A stretch of 64,000 nt of DNA from Falciphora oryzae (GCA_000733355.1 JNVV01000003.1:2362568-2426567); one strand, 5' to 3'; positions 10,867 to 22,703 are shown, numbered from the stretch's first letter. Translations and numbers: made by a program. The notes: generated by a model from the letters alone, not told the origin.

Positions 10867-11791
10867 GACACTGTTTTTAGATATTGGATTTTTTTTTTTT
10901 CCTCACCAACCTTGATTCCGTTTGGGTTGTCATTTTTTCAGGCTAGGAGTTGACGATGCATGAGAAAAACACCCGGACGTTGAAAGTTGTTGCAGTTGAG
11001 CCAAGTTTAGCACGCTGCACGAGTGACCGGCGCATGATTATTGAGCGCTAGAGCACGGTCGTTTTAGGGACCGGCAGAGCCTGCGAGTCGGCGGTTGCAA
11101 CTGCAGAGGCCAATTGACAAACATCGAATTGACGACACACTGCCTGGATTCCAGCCAAACACAAACAAAAAAAGAGCGCACGTTTCCGACCAGCAAATTT
11201 CCACCTGCCCAACCTTCTATCAGGCACAACGTCTCTGTTTGCGCCCCTTCCCGTCCCAGGTGCTTGGCATCGCTCCAGATCAGGAGGTGTGCACCGATAC
11301 GTCACGCGTCACGCGACGGCGCTTCACAAACCTACAAAGCGGGCATAAAGCAGCGCTGGACGTCAGTCTTCCAATGACATGAAAAGACGTCGGGTATCCC
11401 ACCCGCCTCGCCTTGGGTCGGCCTGCTCCATACCACCTGCCAGGTACCTGTACCTAGACCTCCCGTGACCATCAAACGGGCAGTCAGTAATATCCCAACT
11501 TGCTATTGTTCATGGTTCCCACGTTCCCACCCGTGCTGGTCTTCTGAGCCGTCGATGCGCCCGTCGTCCTACCCCTCCCATCCATGTCCAGGGCACTCAG
11601 GTACCTTGCCGCCGCCGCACCTTTTGACCTTGATTCCCCTCACCGTCCCCCTTTCTGCCATCTCTAGTCCGGACCGCCTTCGCCACTCGCCAGCGAAACC
11701 GTTGAACGGCCCGCCCGCTGCCAAGAGTCGCATTTTGGCCCGAGCCCACAAACGCGCCGCCGCCGCCGTCCCTGGCTAGGTGGCAGTTAGG

Positions 11792-12976
11792 ATGCCTCGA
11801 GATCTTCACATCGAGCCAGTCGTCGCCGGCACCGGCGGCGACGACGAGAGCGCGGGCGAGGGTGCCGTCGACGACGTCGACGACGATCTCGACGACGGCC
11901 TCGTGGCGCTGCAGAGGAGCATCAGCAACAAGCGGCGCGAGGGCGCCAACAACGCCTCGCCCATCCAGAAAGTCCTGCCCTTCCCGTTCGCGCCCAACGT
12001 GCGGCCTCTGACCATTTCCGACGTCGAGTCCTGCGTTGCCCTGGAGAACGCTGCCTTTCCTAACAAGCAGCACCGGGCGTCTAGGGAGAAGGTCAGTTTC
12101 TTTTTGACTCACAGACAGCACGACCTCGCGCGCGACTCATTCCATCTTTCGTCTATTCCGCCTTAGCCGCGCTATATGCTGTGATATGCTATACCATGTC
12201 GATGTGGAGCTTGGCGATGATATGTCTTTCCTTTTCTGTTGCGCCCTCGTTTTTGGCCGTCTAGCTTACACGCCCTTCCCTGGCAGTTTGAGTACCGCCT
12301 TACCGTATGCCCGGAGCTGTGTATGGGCGTGTTCTGCACCGTGGTCCCGGGCCGCAAGAGGTTCGAGATCGAGACCTTGGCCTCGGCGAAGCCGGTCGAG
12401 ACTGACCGCGTCAACGGCGCCGTCAGCGTCCTCTTGGGCCACATCATCGCCACCAGGTCGTCTTCGGACCTCATCGTCGACAGGGACATGGAGGCCCCCA
12501 GCGACTGGCGAACCGCCGGCACGCGGTCGTCCAACGTCGGCCACCAGGAGAGCGGCGCGACGGTGGCCATACACTCGCTGGCCGTTGCGCCCCACGTCCA
12601 GGGCTGCGGCATCGGGCAGCTCATCATGAAGTCGTACCTGCAGCAGATCAACAACTCGGGCATAGCCACACGGGTCGTGCTCATCTGCCAAGAGGTAAGC
12701 CCCCCTATTTCGGGCTGCCACACCTGGGCTGGTCTGGTGTAACATTGAATACTGACTTGCATCTACAGAGCTTGGTTAACTACTACAAACGCTTTGGCTT
12801 TAAACACGTTGGCCCGAGCAAATGTCAGTTTGGAGGAGGTGGCTGGCATGACATGGTATGCTCGAAGCCCTCGCCGTGCTCTCGTTTGGGCACCCCGCCC
12901 ATTATTGAAGTTCATACTCATACAACTCTCACAGGCTTTCCAGTTGGCCGGCATTGCGAAGCACACGCAAAATTAA
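11792..12976 (+). CDS. GNAT acetyltransferase, Paa1/AANAT (polyamine/arylalkylamine) type
   Basis: Four exons, 11792-12091, 12287-12694, 12769-12855 and 12935-12976, give 278 residues. The first ATG is 11792. The Paa1/AANAT signature is spread over the exons: VESCVALENAAFPNKQHRAS, then FEYRLTVCPELCMGVF directly after intron 1. The acetyl-CoA motif A follows as IHSLAVAPHVQGCGIGQLIM, and the last region is NYYKRFGFKHVG. Yeast Paa1 acetylates polyamines and arylalkylamines; this protein carries about 80 extra N-terminal acidic residues and an insertion between the core strands, common in filamentous fungi. Likely cytosolic. Substrate choice between polyamines, serotonin-like amines and others cannot be decided here. 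Confidence 0.85.
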
Positions 12977-13364
12977 CACAATCCACCATGACACGGTCTC
13001 GCAAGGCAACCTGTCCACCCGGCCTAGGATTTGATGACTGGGTTTATGGTACCTGTCCGCCCGCATCTCCTGAATGATTGGAAATCATCGCCTTTCAGCC
13101 TTTTTGCAACGCAAACGGGACGGTTTTACACCGCCACTCACCAAACATTACACCTTCTCTTTCCACATCCCCCGCTTATTCCCCTCTTTTTATTGCCCTG
13201 GATCTTGAAGCGGCGGCTCTACTCTACACGGCGTTATGGCGTTGTCAAGGCAGGGGACTCGGGCTCACGAGAAGTCCAGCTAGACGCTGTTGGGTCGCGA
13301 TAGAAGGTGCTTTTTTACAGTCTTTTCTTCTTTTTACTTATTCCCCATCCAGCTTGCGCATCCT
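12977..13364. other. intergenic, tail-to-tail
   Basis: Between the acetyltransferase and ura5 stop codons. T/C-rich with scattered short AT-rich strings suited to two 3' UTRs. A GGTACC occurs at about 13049. No gene is seen. Confidence 0.6.
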
Positions 13365-14072
13365 TTAATCAGTTGCCTTGTACTTCTTCCTGTACTCTTC
13401 GGTTCGCTTGATTTCGTCCTCAGACGCAAAGCTTCTCATGCCGTCAATGATGTCGTCGAGGGTCAAGATGGCGATGATGGGCAGGCCGTACTCCTTCTTG
13501 ATCTCCCCGAGGGCACTGGGCATGGGCTTGCTGTCGTCGCCGTCGGGCGAGGGCAGCTTCTCCATGCGGTCCAGGGCGACGACGATGCCGACGACGATGC
13601 CGCCCTCCTTGCGGATCTTGGCAATGGCCTCCCTCTTGGCGGTGCCGGCGGTGATGACGTCGTCGACGATCAGGACCCTCTTGCCCTTGAGCGGGGCGCC
13701 GACGATGTTGCCGCCCTCGCCGTGGTCCTTGGCCTCCTTGCGGTCGAAGGAGTAGCAGACCTGCGAGTAGCGGGCCGGGTCGATCTCGGCCAGCTTGTCG
13801 GTGGTGGCGGTGGCCAGGGGGATGCCCTTGTAGGCCGGGCCGAAGACGACGTCGAACTCGAGCCCGGCCTGCTCGCGCGCCTCGATGACGGCCCTGGCGT
13901 AGGCGGTCGAGATAGCGCGCAGCAGGTCGGCGCGGTAGAAGTCGCCCGCGTTGAAGAAGTAGGGCGAGATGCGCCCGGACTTGAGCTCGAAGCTGCCGAA
14001 CTTGAGGACCCCGCCGCCGATGGCGGCCTCGAGGAACTCGGCCTTGTAAGGCGCCAGAGTCTGGTTGCTCAT
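13365..14072 (-). CDS. ura5: orotate phosphoribosyltransferase
   Basis: Single exon, 235 residues, complete at both ends. The enzyme condenses orotate with PRPP to give OMP in de novo pyrimidine synthesis. The PRPP-binding motif [13 protein letters not shown] is at residues 133-145, preceded by the flexible-loop region ([14 protein letters not shown]) and by the substrate segment [18 protein letters not shown]. The N-terminal [12 protein letters not shown] is the other conserved block. The start codon at 14070-14072 lies only three bases from a 131-base run of N, and the first 53 codons recur beyond the gap, so the true promoter is at 14366 onward. The coding sequence itself is not damaged. 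Confidence 0.97.
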   Translation of the reverse strand: MSNQTLAPYKAEFLEAAIGGGVLKFGSFELKSGRISPYFFNAGDFYRADLLRAISTAYARAVIEAREQAGLEFDVVFGPAYKGIPLATATTDKLAEIDPARYSQVCYSFDRKEAKDHGEGGNIVGAPLKGKRVLIVDDVITAGTAKREAIAKIRKEGGIVVGIVVALDRMEKLPSPDGDDSKPMPSALGEIKKEYGLPIIAILTLDDIIDGMRSFASEDEIKRTEEYRKKYKATD

Positions 14073-14075
14073 TGT
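13917..14075. repeat. 159-bp direct repeat, copy 1 (ura5 5' end)
   Basis: Identical, base for base as far as I can read, to 14207-14365. It runs from inside ura5 to three bases upstream of its ATG and abuts the N gap. It is most simply an unmerged contig overlap and not a biological duplication. Confidence 0.9.
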
Positions 14076-14206
14076 NNNNNNNNNNNNNNNNNNNNNNNNN
14101 NNNNNNNNNNNNNNNNNNNNNNNNNNNNNNNNNNNNNNNNNNNNNNNNNNNNNNNNNNNNNNNNNNNNNNNNNNNNNNNNNNNNNNNNNNNNNNNNNNNN
14201 NNNNNN
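14076..14206. other. assembly gap (131 N)
   Basis: Run of N between two identical 159-bp sequences. Reading frames that cross it are meaningless. The gap size is probably an estimate made by the scaffolder, and the true distance may be negative (an overlap). Confidence 0.99.
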
Positions 14207-14365
14207 GCGCAGCAGGTCGGCGCGGTAGAAGTCGCCCGCGTTGAAGAAGTAGGGCGAGATGCGCCCGGACTTGAGCTCGAAGCTGCCGAACTTGAGGACC
14301 CCGCCGCCGATGGCGGCCTCGAGGAACTCGGCCTTGTAAGGCGCCAGAGTCTGGTTGCTCATTGT
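14207..14365. repeat. 159-bp direct repeat, copy 2 (ura5 5' end)
   Basis: Second copy of the ura5 start region on the other side of the gap, offset by 290 bases from copy 1. It ends in the natural upstream sequence of ura5, so this copy is connected to the real promoter. It should not be annotated as a second gene. Confidence 0.9.
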
Positions 14366-15346
14366 GGCGGTTTTGTGTTGAGACCGAAGGCCGGTCCTGT
14401 GACGCGTGGCTATCAGCGAATGCTGGCTTCCATCTTGGCGATAGATATACCCCTGAACGCTCTCTAGATGTGCGCGCAATGAGCCAGCCCTATTTCCGGG
14501 AAACGTGCTGTTTTCTCACGGAAGTCTCGTCTCACGATGAGACCTACCCGTTAGAGTGTGTGATGGGCTGTGCTATCAAACACCGTGTTGAAGCCGTTCT
14601 CTGGCAGGTCTGTGAAAGGAGCAGCTGTTCCCAGGAGCACCGACGAGCCTGCGCGTCACAGCTGTTTTATAGCAAGCGGAGGCTTACCTTGATGTGCTTG
14701 AAATTCTTACTTGCCCCGACAGATTGTCAAAGTTTGCTATTTTCTTTTTTTCCTCTCAAAAAAATTTCCCGAAACGAGATCAAAAAGCCGCGACGCCGTT
14801 GACTTACCTCACTCGGCAGGAGGGGGCAAACGTCAAGAATTTTGGCGGGGTAAGGGTCCCGTCCATGATCTTTTCTTAGCGCTTTTACAACCCCCATCTT
14901 CGATTTCTTCCTTTTTGACAATTCCCCGTTCCCTCGCGCTTTTGGGTTACCAAGTCTCTAACTCTCTACTGTTTTCATGATTTCTAATTCTTCAGGTAGA
15001 CTGCGTGTTCAGGCGTCTCAATGGCGTTTTCACAATCCCGTCCCTGATGATTTTCTGATGGACGGTACCGGTACTTGAATGGGGGTACCCTGGCGCTCCA
15101 CCTCGCCACGAGGGAGGGGTGGATTTCACGGCGTTCGACCCCACGATAAGCTTGTCGATACGGCCGATAAGCACGAAGGCGGTAAATTTTTTTCAGTCGC
15201 AGAAAATCCCACAAGTTCGGCCCCCGCCCCCTTGGTTTGGCGACAATAGCGAAAAGGCGGACTCGGAGTTTGCGACGGACGGCAAAAAAAGACACATCGA
15301 ACACAGTACCGCCCTCCCAATCGCCGCGCACCCCGATTCGCCCACC
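14366..15346. promoter_or_regulatory. divergent promoter region of ura5 and nog1
   Basis: About 980 bp shared by ura5 (-) and nog1 (+). It includes pyrimidine-rich leader-like sequence around 14880-14960. AAATTTTT at 15184-15191 fits the yeast ribosomal RNA-processing element consensus AAAWTTTT, about 160 bp before the nog1 ATG, appropriate for a 60S-assembly gene but short enough to arise by chance. No additional ORF is supported. Confidence 0.4.
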
Positions 15347-17720
15347 ATGAAGACGACTTGGAAAGACATACCGCCCGTGCCGACGTCGCAGGAGTTCCTC
15401 GACATTGTCCTGAGCCGGACGCAGCGGCGGCTGCCGACCCAGATTCGCGCCGGCTTCAAGATCAGCCGTATCCGGAATTTCTACACGCGCAAAGTCAAGT
15501 TTACGCAGGAAACGTAGGGACTCCCCCCTTGGCGCAGCCAACCACACTGCTTGGTAGTAGTAGCCTTCCGATTCTAACCCAACCGTCCGTCCCTCCAGGT
15601 TCTCCGAGAAGTTTGAAGCCATCCTCTCGTCCTTCCCCCGGATCCAGGACCTGCACCCCTTCCACAAGGACCTCCTCAACACCCTGTACGATGCCGACCA
15701 CTTCAAGGTGGCCCTGGGCCAGGTCTCGACGGCCAAGCATCTGATGGAGACCATCTCGAGGGACTACGTCCGTCTGCTCAAGTACGCCCAGTCGCTGTAC
15801 CAGTGCCGCCAGCTCAAGGTCGCCGCCCTGGGTCGCATGGCCACCATCTGCAAGAAGCTGAAGGACTCTCTTGTCTACCTGGACCAAGTTCGCCAGCAGT
15901 AAGTCCACTCGGAACAGTAGGGAGAGCTGAAGAAGACACAAGCTAAGACCCTTCGTTGCGCAGTCTGGGCCGTCTGCCCTCAATCGACCCCAACACGCGC
16001 ACCCTTCTCATTGCCGGTTTCCCCAATGTCGGAAAATCGTCCTTTTTGAAGAGTGTCACCAGGGCGGACGTCGACGTCCAGCCTTATGCCTTTAGTATGC
16101 GACCTACGCTTTCCCCGGGCTCTCGCTTGAGCAGGATGAAGGAGAGTCCTCCGGCTGACCCAGGTTGCGTACCATAATAGCCACCAAGAGTCTTTTCGTC
16201 GGTCACCTGGACTACAAGTATCTCAAGTTCCAAGTAATTGACACACCTGGAATCTTGGATCATCCCCTGGAGGAGATGGTAAGGATCCAATCCCGACGAC
16301 AGCGCTGTGCCTTGCCCCCGAGTCCGAACAGACCACTAACACCATTCTTCCTTGTATAGAACACCATTGAGATGCAGAGCATTACGGCCATCGCCCATCT
16401 AAGATCGGTGATCCTTTACTTTATGGACCTCTCAGAGCAGTGCGGCTACTCGGTGCAGGCCCAGATGCAACTCTTCAGGAGTATCAAGCCCCTTTTCGCC
16501 AACAAGATCGTCTTCATCGTTGTCAACAAAATTGATGTGATGAAGCCCGAAGATCTCGATGCCAAGACGCAGGAGGAGCTCCAGACGCTGCTCAAGCTCG
16601 ACGGCGTCGAGATGCTCCAGCTCTCGTGCAGCACGCAGGAGGGTGTTCAGGCGGTCAAGAACGCTGCCTGCGAGAGGCTCATTGCCGAGCGGGTGGCGCA
16701 GAAGCTGAAGGCGGGCACAACGTCGAGCGGCGCTGTGGGCAGTCGTCTTGCCGAGGTTATGACCAGGATCCACGTGGCCCAGCCAATGGGTGGTGCACAG
16801 CTCGAGACCTTCATCCCTGAGGGTATCAAGAACCTGAAGAAGTACGACAAGAACGACCCTGACCGCCCGATGCTCGCCCGCGACATCGAGGAGATGAACG
16901 GGGGAGCGGGCGTGTACAATGTCGATCTGAGGGAAAAATGGATTCTGGAGAACCCCGACTGGAAGCACGACAAGATCCCCGAGGTGTTCGACGGCAAAAA
17001 CGTCTATGACTACATCGACCCCGAGATCGAGGCCAAGCTGGCCGCTCTAGAGGAGGAGGAGGAGAAGCTCGAGGCGGAGGGCTACTATGACGAGGACGAA
17101 GAGATCGAGGACGACGACGAGGAGGAGATTCTGGCCAAGGCCGAGCTCATCCGCGAGAAGCAGGCACTGATCAGGAACGAGGCCAAGATGAAGAAGTCGC
17201 TCAAGAACCGGGCGGTAATCCCGCGCAAGGCGGCCAAGAAGTCGCTATCGCAGATGGAGGATGCGCTGGACCAGCTCGGCGTGGACACGACCGACATCAC
17301 GGCGCGCGCCAGGTCACAGTCCCGCGCCAGGGGCCGGTCGCTCACGCGCAGCCGCCTGGGCACCGAGGACGGCGACGCCATGGACCTCGACGGGGGCGCC
17401 GCGTCGGCGCGCGAGCGGCTCCGGTCGCGCAGCAGGGCCCGCAGCCAGCCGGCGACGGACCGCAGGAACGACGGCGTGCAAGACGACGCGGTCCGCAGCG
17501 CCGCCGAGAGGCAAGCCAAACTGTCTCAGCGCAAGATGAACAGGATGGCGCGGCAGGGTGAGGCCGACAGGCACGCCACGGCGTCGCTGGCAAAGCATCT
17601 GGTAAGCTTCCTTGACCACCTTTGTTCAGCGCTTCTTGGACTAGCCATGCCGACTGACTTTTTCTTGTTGCTACACAGTTTGCGGGCAAGCGCGGAATCG
17701 GCAAGACATCACGCCGCTGA
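15347..17720 (+). CDS. nog1: nucleolar GTP-binding protein Nog1
   Basis: Essential GTPase of pre-60S ribosome assembly, acting in the nucleolus and released in the cytoplasm. Six exons, 15347-15513, 15599-15898, 15964-16094, 16181-16278, 16360-17601 and 17679-17720, give 659 residues, matching fungal Nog1 length. The N-terminus ([20 protein letters not shown]) is diagnostic. G1 is GFPNVGKSS at residues 174-182, G3 is VIDTPGILD split across the middle exons, and G4 is VVNKID. The C-terminal third is acidic then Arg/Ser-rich ([17 protein letters not shown]), typical of Nog1 tails. The last exon encodes only 13 residues ([13 protein letters not shown]) and ends in a basic tail. It is divergent from ura5 and convergent with the Rab GDI gene. 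Confidence 0.97.
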
Positions 17721-18310
17721 TGGGCGACTTTATTCATCTTTTGTTGGTTTCCGGAGGTGTTTTGGCGTTCGGTTTTTCGCATGGACGATCTCCCAGCTTG
17801 TTTACACCATTGATGATAATGCCAAAAGTTTACTACATCTACACCAAGACACATACGATACACATTTCTGAGCGCCGCTTGAACCGTTTGCAAAGCCGAG
17901 AGTGAAACAGGGAGCAATGAAGGGAGGCTGAAGTTTGTAGACCTGGTTAGTCCGGATATATATGGCCGAGCTTAACTACAGGTCTGTTCACAAACGGAAC
18001 TCGGCAGGTGTAGATCCTCGGCCCGATGCTGAGGCTTCTCTCGTCGTGCCGCCACTGGATCCAACCTCCAACCCCGTCTGAAGAGATGCAAGATGTGACG
18101 TATGTCATCTGGATATCGACCTACGAATCTGTATGGTGGGGCCCAAGTCCAAAAGTATATGTAAAAGTTTGGCTAGCCACCGCAGGCGAGGTGTGCTAAA
18201 CTACCTACCTACAAATCAATCCTCCGTTCCAACACCAGATACCAGCGCGGCGAAATAAGGGGGTCGTAGGAAGCAAGAAACACAAATAGAAAAACCAGCC
18301 CGAACAGCGA
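17721..18310. other. intergenic, tail-to-tail
   Basis: 590 bp between the nog1 and GDI stop codons. AT-richer stretches at 17810-17870 and 18130-18300 fit two 3' UTRs. No gene is seen. Confidence 0.6.
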
Positions 18311-20479
18311 TTACTCGTCACCGGCGACCTGGATGCCGTCCCTTAAGCCCTCGACAACCAGCTCCTCGCCAGTGGCGCGACGGTAGATGTCCCTGACGTC
18401 GTCGGTGGTGGTCTCGAAGTGGCTCGTCGCGTCGTAGCTCTTGGAGATGAAGATTCCGTCCTTGGTGCCATCCTCGAGCGGCGCGTACAGCGGAATAGGG
18501 GGTCCCTGGATTCGGTGCGTCACGTGCGTCAGTCACCCCTGAAACAACCCAGAAAGGAGGTCCAGCGTTTGGACGGATGCCGCCGCTTTGAACATCTATG
18601 TGCGTGCTTACCATGAACTGCTCCTCAATCTTGCCGAGGCGCTCGAGGCCGGGCTGCAGCTCCAGATGGTGGTTGGCCGTCGTCTCGGCGATGGTGGAGA
18701 CAATGGCGATGTAGTAGCCCTTGGGGCAGACGTTGTGGGCCGAAGAGATGCAGGCAACGTAGATGTCTGAGAAGAGTGGCACAGAGCGAGGTTTGTCAGC
18801 CAACCACGACGTCAAAAATAGTAGGGAAACTAGAGACGAGATAGCACCGAGACTTACCATTCTTGCGGCCGACCTGCGACTGCGGGATAATGAGCTGGCA
18901 CGAGTCGCTGTCGTTGGCGCCAGCGAGGGGGTGCTTGAGCACGCAAATGGCACGCAGAACGTGGCCCACAACCTTGACCTTGTCCGAGAAGTACGACGGG
19001 TCACCGAGGATGAGCTTGGCCCTGGTCTCGAACTTCATCTCGGGCTCGACGCCCGACATGGTGGCCTTGATGCCCACGGCCTTGCCGTCCTCGTAGAGGA
19101 GCTCGTCGACGTTGGTGTTGAGCATGTAGGTACCGCCGTAGATAGCCGACAGACGAGCAAAGCCCTGAGGGAGCTCGCCCAGGCCGTAAAGCGGGTAGAT
19201 GTACGGCGACTTGCCGTACCGGGCCACACTGTTGCCGTACAGCCGGATGCGCTCAATGGCCTCGGGGGCAGCCCCAGGGGCGTCGACGTAGTCGTCCGAG
19301 AGGTACAGGGCCATGGCGTGGCCGATGAAATCCTTGGTGCCAACCTCCAGGCCGAACTTGGCGTAGACGTCCGACATGGTGGCGGTAGAGAAGTCGATAC
19401 CTGGGTTGATGTAAAGCAGTTTAGCGGTTATGACCTTGGCACGAAAATGGACCTGGTCTAAGCTGAGAAGCAAGACGCTTCCAAGGGGATATATGCGTAG
19501 TAAAGGGGCCGGGCCTGCCACCAACCTTTGTGTGTAGCCGAATCCTTAGGGTCGAAAGCACCAACCCACTCGATGAAGGTCTTCATCCGGCGCTTCTCGA
19601 AAATGCCCATGAGCGGAGACTTGAGGGCCTCGGCGGCATCTGAAGGGACCTTGGCAACGGTGGCCTTGGCACCCTGGCCCTGCTGGACGAAGCTGCCGGC
19701 GACCTGCTTGAACTCGAGGTACCTGGTCACGTCGGTCGAGACCAGGATGTTGGTGAGCTCGCCCGAGGACATGAGGAACTTGGGAACCAGGTCGATGTTC
19801 CAGTCGTTTACGCGACCATACTTGGCCCACGGCTCCTCTCCGGCAGCATGGTTGCCATATTTCTTGAACAGCTGTAGGAAGAGAGGGGTAGAGAGGCCGG
19901 CGAGCGGTGTCAGCGACGATATTGCAGAGGATCGGTGTTGCTGAGGACAGTGGCGGATATTGCGGTGAGGGATCGTAAGGGGCAACTAACAGCCTGGAGG
20001 TTCAGGGACGCGGCCTCACTACAGAATAACCGTCAGCACATTTTTCCGGTGGAATCTGGGAGGAAACAGCGGTAGCAACATACCCGCCATAATGGTCATT
20101 ACGGTCGATGTGGAGGACCTTCTTGCCCTTGACACTCAGAACACTGCAGAGGAGAAGAGGCAGAGCCGTTAGTATTTGATGAACAAGATCCAGGGCTGCC
20201 AGGGGTGCTGTCCGGTTTTGGATTGCTACGGGTACGGGAGAGAGGTGAGAGGTCTTACCCGGAAAGAATGCACTCGGTCAAGCCTTGAGGGGAGGGAGTT
20301 GGTTGCCAGCGTTAGCAGACGGTCGAGTGCTTTGTCGGCCTCTCACGGGGCGGTATGTAGTCTGTATGTAGTGCAAGCAGGCCGCCGTCGATGCGGGGCA
20401 GCGAGGACGGCGAGACAGAGAGGCAAAACTCACCGGTGCCCAGCACGATGACATCGTATTCCTTTGCGATCTCCTCCAT
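18311..20479 (-). CDS. gdi1: Rab GDP-dissociation inhibitor
   Basis: Extracts GDP-bound prenylated Rab GTPases from membranes and recycles them in vesicle traffic. Eight exons on the minus strand: 20434-20479, 20259-20283, 20084-20143, 19991-20018, 19526-19871, 18858-19400, 18612-18766 and 18311-18505. They join to 465 residues. The start MEEIAKEYDVIVLGTGLTEC holds the Rossmann-like GxGxxG region, followed by HIDRNDHYGGEAASLNLQ. Further blocks are PKFLMSSGELTNILVSTDVT, KVPSDAAEALKSPLMGIFEKRR and AIYGGTYMLN, all part of the Rab-binding platform. Exons 2 and 4 are only 25 and 28 nt, but the joined text is collinear with fungal GDI, so I trust them. Confidence 0.95.
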
Positions 20480-21659
20480 GGTGTCGGGGGGGTGGTGCGC
20501 AGGGCGGCTTGGGTTGCTAGCAGAGTTGTCGAAAAAGAAGGAGGTGGTCGGTGGACTGTGAGCACAGCTCGTTACGGTCGACGTTGTACCAGCAAGGAAG
20601 GGGAGAAATAAAGTCTGGCGGTGGGTTCGGGCGCAGCGAAGCCTGGAAGACAACAAAGCCCGGCGGCAGAGGCGAGAGCACGAGGTAGGTGGGATGGGAT
20701 TGCAGCACAGGGCAGATGCAGCAGGGCCCGAACTGCCCGCATGGATTGCTGTGTTCCAGAGCACCCTTGCCTGATGCAGCAACAAGCTCCCCGCCCTGTC
20801 AATGCTGTGGGACCTCGCCCCGGGAGTCGGCCGCTTACATAACAAAACGACCCCTCGGTCTCGGCTGGGGAGCTCTGCTTGACCGCCCGTGGCCCGGAAA
20901 CTGACTGGCCTTATTTTTCCATGACATGCACCACTCACCGTCCGAGTCTCCACGCAACTGGGAATACCTGGTGCCCGCCTCGAATCCTTCCGACGTTGGG
21001 CATAAGCGGGAAGGTCAGTGCTCAGACTACCGTACCTGCAGCCAGGCGGGATGCTTACTAGCTAGCCCGCCTGTTTCTGCCACTTACCGAAGTCGGATTT
21101 GGGTTCACCAACCCCTGTCTCCCATATCTAAGTCTTGTGCTATCGAACTCACCCGCCAGCAATTTTCTTTCTTTTCGGTATCTTTATAGCCTCCTGCTTG
21201 CTCGGACAGGACCCGCCACCCAAGCGCCTCACCAAGGCATCCCTGGGGCACCCAGACAACACCCATCTCCTGAAACCACCTTGTCTGCTGCCTTGCACAG
21301 GCGGTTGGGTCTGCTCTGGTGAGCAGGTAGTTATTCAATGCGAATCTCATACCAGGAGCAGCCATGTCCGGGTCCACTGCAGGCTCCGCTCGCCGGCCCG
21401 AGCCGCCGTTTGTAAGTTCCCAGCCATCCTCGAGGGAGAGGACGACGAGCAGGGAGGTGGCAGATATACACATGTGTGAGTAGGCAGGTAGTAGGTTAGT
21501 TATCTACATAGACGTACATGCTATCGGTGCCGCCTCCGTCATGTGGCGTGGGCGGCGCCAGAGGGGATGCACACACTTTCCCGGACTTCTCATCGTGAGA
21601 TGCGTGTACACACAGTGCATTCCAGGCTGCTCATTTCAACCTCTCAGTCCACCTGCCCT
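20480..21659. other. intergenic: GDI promoter and uL29m downstream region
   Basis: About 1.2 kb between the gdi1 start and the 3' end of the mitochondrial ribosomal protein gene, both on the minus strand. It is GC-rich with several short frames lacking domain content. No additional gene is supported. Confidence 0.55.
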
Positions 21660-22703
21660 TCAAGATCTCGTGACTTGTGCCTCTTCCTTCGTTGCTGAAG
21701 GCGGGATGGTTGACGGCTCGACGGCGGCAGCATCTTGTGACGGGGCCTTCTCTGCTGTATCCGCATCGGCGAGGGCAGCCTCTCCCTCAGCGGGGGTAGT
21801 CTCTCCCTCAACAGGGGTAACCTCTCCCTGGGCGGCGGTGTTCTCCAGGGGAGGCGTCGCGGGCTCGTCCTCGTGGTAGGCGGACGGTGTGTACATCGGG
21901 CCATCGCCGCTCATGTTGATCTCCGGGTCCTCCTTGGCCAGCTTGACGGCGTCCTCCCAGGCATAATACCTCTCGGTGAGCACGTGCTTGATAGACTTCA
22001 TTGTCCGCCGCACCTGCGTCCAAACCAAACCCCAAAAACAGTCAGTATCAGACCCTGGAGCTAGAAGCTAACCAACCCAACCCGGCTGGCAAGACAAACT
22101 CACCGTCTCGTCCCTCTTCCCGAGTTCCTGCGCACCGAACCCAATATCATGCTTGTCCCGCGCGTGGTTCGCCGTCGCGATGCGGTTCCGCTCCCTGCAG
22201 CAGACCCACCAGAGCGCGTGCAGGTCGTCCCAGCTCTTGCCGCGCAGCTCCTGCGCCGTCCAGGCGCGCCCGTACGCGGCCGCCTCGGCGGGCGTGGGCA
22301 CCAGCTTCTTGTCATAGAAGAAGCCCCAGAGGCCGTGGTCCGAGTCGTTGTCCGCCTCGGGCATGCGGCCCGCGCCCTCGGCCGCGCTCGGCCGCGGGAT
22401 CCCCTCGCCCGACACCGAGAGCACCTCGCGCGGCCCGCTGCGGTGGATCGTCGACACGCCCCGGAGCTTGCTGCTGTCGCGCGTCTTGCGCACCGAGAGC
22501 GGGGCCGAGCTCGAGAGGCTGCGCTGCTGCTGCTGCTGCTGCTGGGAGTGGGGGTGCGCCGGCCGCGGTAGCTGCCAGGGCGCCGGTTGCAGTCGTATCG
22601 GTATTGAGGTCGGCTGGCATGGCAGCGCGGCCGCGGTATGGGAGATGTGGCAGCGCCGGAACACACGGCTCACGGCCGGGCGCACCGTGCCGGGGCCGGC
22701 CAT
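21660..22703 (-). CDS. mrpl4: mitochondrial large-subunit ribosomal protein uL29m (MRP-L47/Mrpl4)
   Basis: Two exons, 22104-22703 and 21660-22013, encode 317 residues. The frame is open further upstream, but the first in-frame ATG that leaves a good targeting sequence is at 22703: residues 1-50 are rich in Arg, Ser and Ala with few acids, as in a mitochondrial presequence. A run of seven Gln follows, then SSSAPLSVRK. The core GRAWTAQELRGKSWDDLHAL with WWVCCRERNRIATA is the MRP-L47 (bacterial L29-like) signature. Exon 2 supplies IKHVLTERYYAWEDA and an acidic Thr/Ala/Glu tail of about 80 residues, as in other filamentous fungi. Predicted to sit at the exit tunnel of the mitoribosome. Confidence 0.92.
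22523..22544. repeat. CTG/CAG trinucleotide repeat in mrpl4
   Basis: About seven uninterrupted units encoding polyglutamine between the predicted mitochondrial presequence and the mature domain on the minus strand. Confidence 0.9.

Larger units (their letters stand above)
9303..11791. other. repeat-like intergenic tract without coding genes
   Basis: About 2.5 kb with no supportable ORF. From roughly 9580 to 10860 the composition shifts irregularly between AT-rich and extremely GC-rich, with an A24 run, purine-rich strings around 10420-10480, short inverted repeats and a 5S rRNA fragment at its right end. This texture suits a degraded transposable-element relic, but no protein domain, LTR or target-site duplication was recognised. 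From about 10900 on it looks like ordinary promoter sequence for the acetyltransferase gene, with two GGTACC palindromes (11441-11450 and 11598-11607). Confidence 0.5.

Noticed and set aside
13290..14228. 312-codon plus-strand frame across the gap
   Set aside because: Antisense shadow of ura5 that runs through N bases.
14069..14479. second ura5 start beyond the gap
   Set aside because: Explained by the duplicated contig end; only the first 53 codons are present.
14984..15754. 256-codon minus-strand frame over the nog1 start
   Set aside because: Antisense to nog1 exons 1-2 and its promoter; no domain.
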